DNA of 7,744 nucleotides from Erythrobacter sp. UBA2510 (GTDB lineage Bacteria > Pseudomonadota > Alphaproteobacteria > Sphingomonadales > Sphingomonadaceae): positions 17,353 through 25,096 of the forward strand of contig DDNW01000124.1 in NCBI GenBank assembly GCA_002341345.1. Reading direction: 5' to 3'. This document shows, piece after piece, positions 6,867 through 7,744 of this stretch; position 1 is the first letter of the stretch, and the number at the start of each line of letters is the position of its first letter. The position numbers and the translations under genes are program-made. Below the pieces are notes generated by a model. The model saw nothing but the letters and a program-made list of their open reading frames with translations, searched no databases and was not told where the DNA came from.

Positions 6867-7744
6867 GACAGATCTCCTGGCCAGGGCTGCGCGATCTTCA
6901 TGAGCATCGGCAGATCGACCTTGGCGTAGATGGCAGTGGTCTCGGGCGAGCTGTGGCGCAGGATGGTCCCGACGGACTCCAGGCCTGCGCCCGCGCGCAG
7001 CATGTTGGTGGCAAGCGAATGTCGGAATATGTGTGATCCGGTCGGCAGACCTTCGATCCCGCTTCGCTCAAGTGTGCGGGATACGATGCCGGCAATCTCA
7101 GCCGACGAGCTCAACGACCGAAACGGGGCATGCGCGCGCAGAAACAGGTGTCTGTCGATCGCCATCGGACGAGCCGTCGACAGGTAGGCCAAGATCGCGT
7201 CGCCGACATCCTGGGGCAGTGGCAACCGCTCCGACCGTCGTGACTTGCCCTTGACTATCAAATGGCCGGAACGCCAATCGATGTCGTCGAGGCGCATATC
7301 CCGAATATCACTTGCCCGCAGGCCGAGCCTGGCAAGCAAGAGAATGATGGCCTTATCCCGGATCTGGACTGGTCGGTCAGTCGGACAGGCCGAAATGATC
7401 CTCTCGATCGTTGCCGGGTCAACATAGCGCGGCAATGTTGAAAGGCGGTATCGCTGCACAGAGGGTATCGCGTGCAGCAGTGCGGGACGGCATTGGCCTT
7501 GACCAATGAGAAAGCGAAGAAAGCTCCGCATGATCGTAACGAGCAGCGATACCGATCCCGGCGTCTCCTTGCTTCTTCGCGCGAATGCGCTTCGTAGACC
7601 GGCGGCATCCCACAGCACGGGTGCGCCAAGCATGGCTATCAACCGGTCGACCTCCGGCCGATACCGACGGATAGTCGCGTCGGTTGCGCCGCGATGCTGC
7701 TTGAGCCAACCGAGATAGGCCGCGACATCCGGATGTACTTCCAG
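6860..7744 (-). CDS. ritA: Tyrosine recombinase, first gene of the RIT trio (RitA), 5' end outside window
   Basis: The last 294 codons of a tyrosine recombinase are visible, open to the right edge. The first visible residues are part of the SAM-like core-binding domain (LGWLKQHRGATDATIRRYR), so the TTG at 7642 is internal and not the start. The family is usually about 400 residues, suggesting roughly 100 are missing. Counting from the window edge, catalytic residues are R143 (RLGLRASDIRDM), K165 or K167 (LIVKGKSRRSERLPL), H238-x-x-R241 (GSHIFRHSLATN), H264 (ILRHSSPETT) and nucleophile Y273 (TAIYAKVD); all are present. It ends in TCATGCTGA, which includes the ritB start. Any promoter and the right-hand end of the element lie beyond the window. 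Confidence 0.88.
   Translation of the reverse strand: MEVHPDVAAYLGWLKQHRGATDATIRRYRPEVDRLIAMLGAPVLWDAAGLRSAFARRSKETPGSVSLLVTIMRSFLRFLIGQGQCRPALLHAIPSVQRYRLSTLPRYVDPATIERIISACPTDRPVQIRDKAIILLLARLGLRASDIRDMRLDDIDWRSGHLIVKGKSRRSERLPLPQDVGDAILAYLSTARPMAIDRHLFLRAHAPFRSLSSSAEIAGIVSRTLERSGIEGLPTGSHIFRHSLATNMLRAGAGLESVGTILRHSSPETTAIYAKVDLPMLMKIAQPWPGDLSC

Larger units (their letters stand above)
4931..7744 (-). mobile_element. Recombinase-in-trio (RIT) element, partial
   Basis: Three different tyrosine recombinase genes lie head to tail on one strand with overlaps of 7 bp and 4 bp, and no other gene is between them. This is the defining layout of RIT elements, found in many proteobacteria and actinobacteria and thought to move as a unit using all three proteins. 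All three here keep their catalytic residues, so the element may be active. The left boundary is placed in the 48-bp gap between ritC and the sno fragment; the right boundary is outside the window. Its neighbour is a Sno gene missing its 5' half, which suggests insertion into that gene. No terminator is visible after ritC, so transcription may read into the sno fragment and the ParB-like gene. Confidence 0.75.

Overview
The window is GC-rich and every supported gene lies on the minus strand, so transcription runs from the right edge towards the left edge. Gene content points to an alphaproteobacterial plasmid or integrative-conjugative element, and a sphingomonad or a relative is my best guess. 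The reasons are an ArdC-type antirestriction protein, a long ParB-like protein and a strawberry-notch-like helicase side by side, with a three-recombinase (RIT) element next to them. The organism assignment is inference; no rRNA or tRNA is present to fix it.

Layout in order of transcription. (1) About 4930-7744: three overlapping tyrosine recombinase genes, which I call ritA (5' end outside the window), ritB and ritC. All three keep the full R..K..HxxR..H..Y catalytic set. They overlap by 7 bp and 4 bp, the arrangement of a Recombinase-In-Trio (RIT) element. (2) 3064-4902: the C-terminal part of a strawberry-notch (Sno) family helicase. It has the helicase C half with its QxxGRxxR motif and a natural C-terminus. 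The methylase-like region and the Walker A/B half are missing, and the open frame runs only 48 bp upstream before meeting the ritC stop codon. The simplest reading is that the RIT element inserted into the sno gene, whose 5' half should lie beyond the right edge. (3) 994-2964: a 656-residue ParB/RepB/Spo0J-family protein with a long non-canonical C-terminal extension. (4) 930-963: a strong intrinsic terminator. (5) 1-824: ardC, an antirestriction zinc-metalloprotease-like protein, cut by the left edge about 30 residues before its expected end.

Sno-like, ParB-like and ArdC proteins are typical of the entry and establishment set of conjugative elements, where they protect incoming DNA or help it establish. 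The most distinctive unexplained signal is a shared leader upstream of both ardC and the ParB-like gene. It has a purine-rich box (GTGAG..AGAGGGGAGGG), then a gene-specific hairpin, then a nearly identical ribosome-binding/start segment ATCAGGAGACRATCYATGA. Because a terminator separates the two genes, the ardC copy probably contains or adjoins its own promoter, so the leader may be a common control element of the module. No CRISPR array, RNA gene or attachment site was found, and no gene-free stretch exceeds about 170 bp.
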